From Brasilonema sp. CT11 (GTDB lineage: Bacteria; Cyanobacteriota; Cyanobacteriia; Cyanobacteriales; Nostocaceae): 34,529 nucleotides of DNA. How positions within the stretch are numbered: the first letter of the stretch is position 1; each line of letters opens with the position of its first letter. This document shows positions 33,603 through 34,529 of the stretch, one piece after another. Under the pieces are notes generated by a model, which was not told the origin of the DNA, did not search any database, and saw only the letters and a list, made by a program, of their open reading frames with translations. The DNA lies in assembly GCF_017982655.1 (NCBI RefSeq), contig NZ_JABXYX010000084.1, positions 1 through 34,529 on the forward strand. The letters are read 5' to 3'. A program made the translations under genes and the position numbers.

Positions 33603-33835
33603 GCTTCGGAGGGTTCCCCCCGTTGTAGACGCCCTCCGGGCGGCTTCCCGTAGGGTAGAATGTGGCGTCAGGCGACTGGCGTTAGACCTCAAGGCGATCG
33701 CCTACTTTGTGCACAACAAAATTCTGTTATTCTGTTCTTTGTAGCGTGCGCCGTCTTCGCATGCGTAGCAATAGAATCGTTAATATAGGACTCATATTTT
33801 ATTTTTGAAAAAACTCCGTACACCTTTATTGCTTC

Positions 33836-33870
33836 TTCCCTGTTCCCTGTTCCCTGTTCCCTGTTCCCTG
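33836..33870. repeat. Heptamer tandem repeat (TTCCCTG x5)
   Basis: Five exact head-to-tail copies. Heptameric short tandem repeats of this type are characteristic of Nostoc-like genomes and can vary in copy number between strains. Confidence 0.95.
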
Positions 33871-33945
33871 TCTCTACGAGTGATTCAAAAATGAAACCGG
33901 ATTCCTATATATCAGTTGAATAACGAAATTTTGTGACTAAGCATA

Positions 33946-34284
33946 ATGACCATTAAACGACAACTTATTGAAGAAATTGAATCGACTTCAGAATCTCTGT
34001 TAGCAGAAACACTAGACTTTTTGCGCTTTTTGAAAACTCAGCCAGAGAAATCATCAGAAGCGATATCTCCACCTCACCAGAACGAATCGCCAGCGTCTAT
34101 TCATTCTTATGATTCACAGAAAACTTCATCTGAAGCTTCTCAACTTCCTTACACTCCTGCTTCTGGGCGTTCTATCCTCAGACATGCAGGGACATGGGCT
34201 GGTGATGACTACCAAGAGTGTCTAGAACTCGTTTATGCCTCTCGCGGTAAAGCAAAATTTGATGATGATAACGAGTTTGAGTAA
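33946..34284 (+). CDS. VapB-like antitoxin
   Basis: The 112-residue protein starts [20 protein letters not shown] with a helical N-terminus ([11 protein letters not shown]), then a Ser/Glu/Pro-rich linker. It ends with [20 protein letters not shown] and [16 protein letters not shown]. The C-terminal [15 protein letters not shown] pattern is typical of cyanobacterial antitoxins paired with PIN-domain VapC toxins, where the tail docks on the toxin. The stop TAA overlaps the ATG of the vapC remnant (TAATG), a translationally coupled pair. Since the toxin is truncated, the antitoxin is probably redundant. An N-terminal DNA-binding fold is not clear by eye. Confidence 0.75.
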   Translation: MTIKRQLIEEIESTSESLLAETLDFLRFLKTQPEKSSEAISPPHQNESPASIHSYDSQKTSSEASQLPYTPASGRSILRHAGTWAGDDYQECLELVYASRGKAKFDDDNEFE

Positions 34285-34433
34285 TGTATTTGTTGGATAC
34301 GAATCACTGTAGCAGCATTCTGCTTGGAGAACCAAAGGTCATTCGTCGAGTTGCGGAGGTAGGAGAGTTCAATATTTCAACTTGTGTGATTGTCCAAGGA
34401 GAACTTATATCATGTCCGGATGAATACTTATAA
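34284..34433 (+). pseudogene. VapC-type PIN toxin, truncated
   Basis: The frame starts [20 protein letters not shown], containing the first conserved PIN acidic residue (Asp5 in LLDTN). It continues to [13 protein letters not shown] with the second acidic Glu. Homology stops there, and the frame ends seven residues later at a TAA. A functional VapC needs about 130-150 residues with two more acidic residues at the active site. The sequence from about 34411 to the window edge is unrelated and probably belongs to an inserted element, whose identity cannot be settled from 120 bases. The start overlaps the antitoxin stop. Confidence 0.75.
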
Positions 34434-34529
34434 TTAAGCCGCCCTGGTTCTGGGCCACCAGTAGTAGCAAGTTAGTCCAGAGATAAAATCGTGCTGTTTC
34501 ATTAGTTGTTGGCAGCGATAAACCAAGAG

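Larger units (their letters stand above)
33293..33945. other. Repeat-rich intergenic island
   Basis: 653 bp with no gene. 33540-33700 is a cluster of G/C-rich dispersed palindromes, including a GGGTTCCCCCCGTTGTAG copy also found near 25345 and a GCCCTCCGGGCGGC hairpin. A HIP1 site lies at about 33692. The promoter of the minus-strand metalloprotease must be at the left side of this gap but is not obvious. Confidence 0.5.

Noticed and set aside
34405-34529. Minus-strand open frames at the right edge that might be a transposase end
   Set aside because: Two frames are open for 31-40 codons and neither is recognisable enough; the window ends too soon to decide.
1-34529. tRNA or rRNA genes
   Set aside because: No cloverleaf with GGTTCGAATCC-type T arm or rRNA landmark was seen when reading the intergenic regions of both strands.

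Overview
The window looks like chromosomal DNA of a filamentous, probably heterocyst-forming cyanobacterium (Nostocales type). The evidence is the recurrent HIP1 octamer GCGATCGC inside genes, cytochrome c6 (petJ), a xisH/xisI pair, a GH13 branching enzyme, many TPR, GAF and WD40 proteins, and dense small palindromic and short tandem repeats between genes. The species cannot be told from the sequence.

Layout. 1-1600 is a patchy mobile/toxin-antitoxin zone: the C-terminal end of an IS5-type transposase, a broken brnT tail overlapping an intact brnA-like antitoxin gene, and xisHI on the minus strand. 1889-3540 is a two-gene operon of an APH/NahK-like small-molecule kinase and a DOMON-like protein. 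3976-9440 is the most striking block: a tightly coupled three-gene cassette of a Trypco1 protein, a trypsin-like protease fused to an AAA-like NTPase, and a second AAA-like NTPase with one membrane segment and 14 WD40 repeats. It has the make-up of an NTP-dependent biological-conflict (defence or cell-suicide) system. 9628-12809 carries petJ, a secreted or anchored TPR protein and a convergent GAF-TPR protein, separated by clear terminators.

12810-18435 holds a long non-coding stretch containing a promoter, palindrome and terminator unit, a methyltransferase, a haem-oxygenase-like diiron enzyme, and a division pair (FtsI transpeptidase with an upstream FtsL-like bitopic protein). 18921-24894 holds a small lipoprotein, a small exported protein, glgB, a stand-alone type II thioesterase, a sigma-70-like factor and a divergent HAD hydrolase.

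24895-28529 is a decayed and repeat-rich zone: an SLH-type gene fragment interrupted by a 30-bp repeat, a 669-residue coiled-coil protein built from 56- and 33-residue modules, and the deletion remnant of an nSTAND-type gene. 28530-33292 holds an oligopeptide-type ABC substrate-binding lipoprotein, a nested palindromic repeat, and a large secreted zinc metalloprotease. The right end has a VapB-like antitoxin gene followed by a vapC cut off after about 40 codons by foreign sequence.

The petJ, ftsI and glgB genes are ordinary housekeeping genes. The conflict cassette, three damaged toxin-antitoxin or STAND loci, IS scars and repeats mark the rest as accessory and in flux. The strongest candidates for new biology are the Trypco1/protease/NTPase/WD40 cassette, the isolated promoter-operator-terminator unit at 13231-13511, and the modular coiled-coil protein at 25600-27609.
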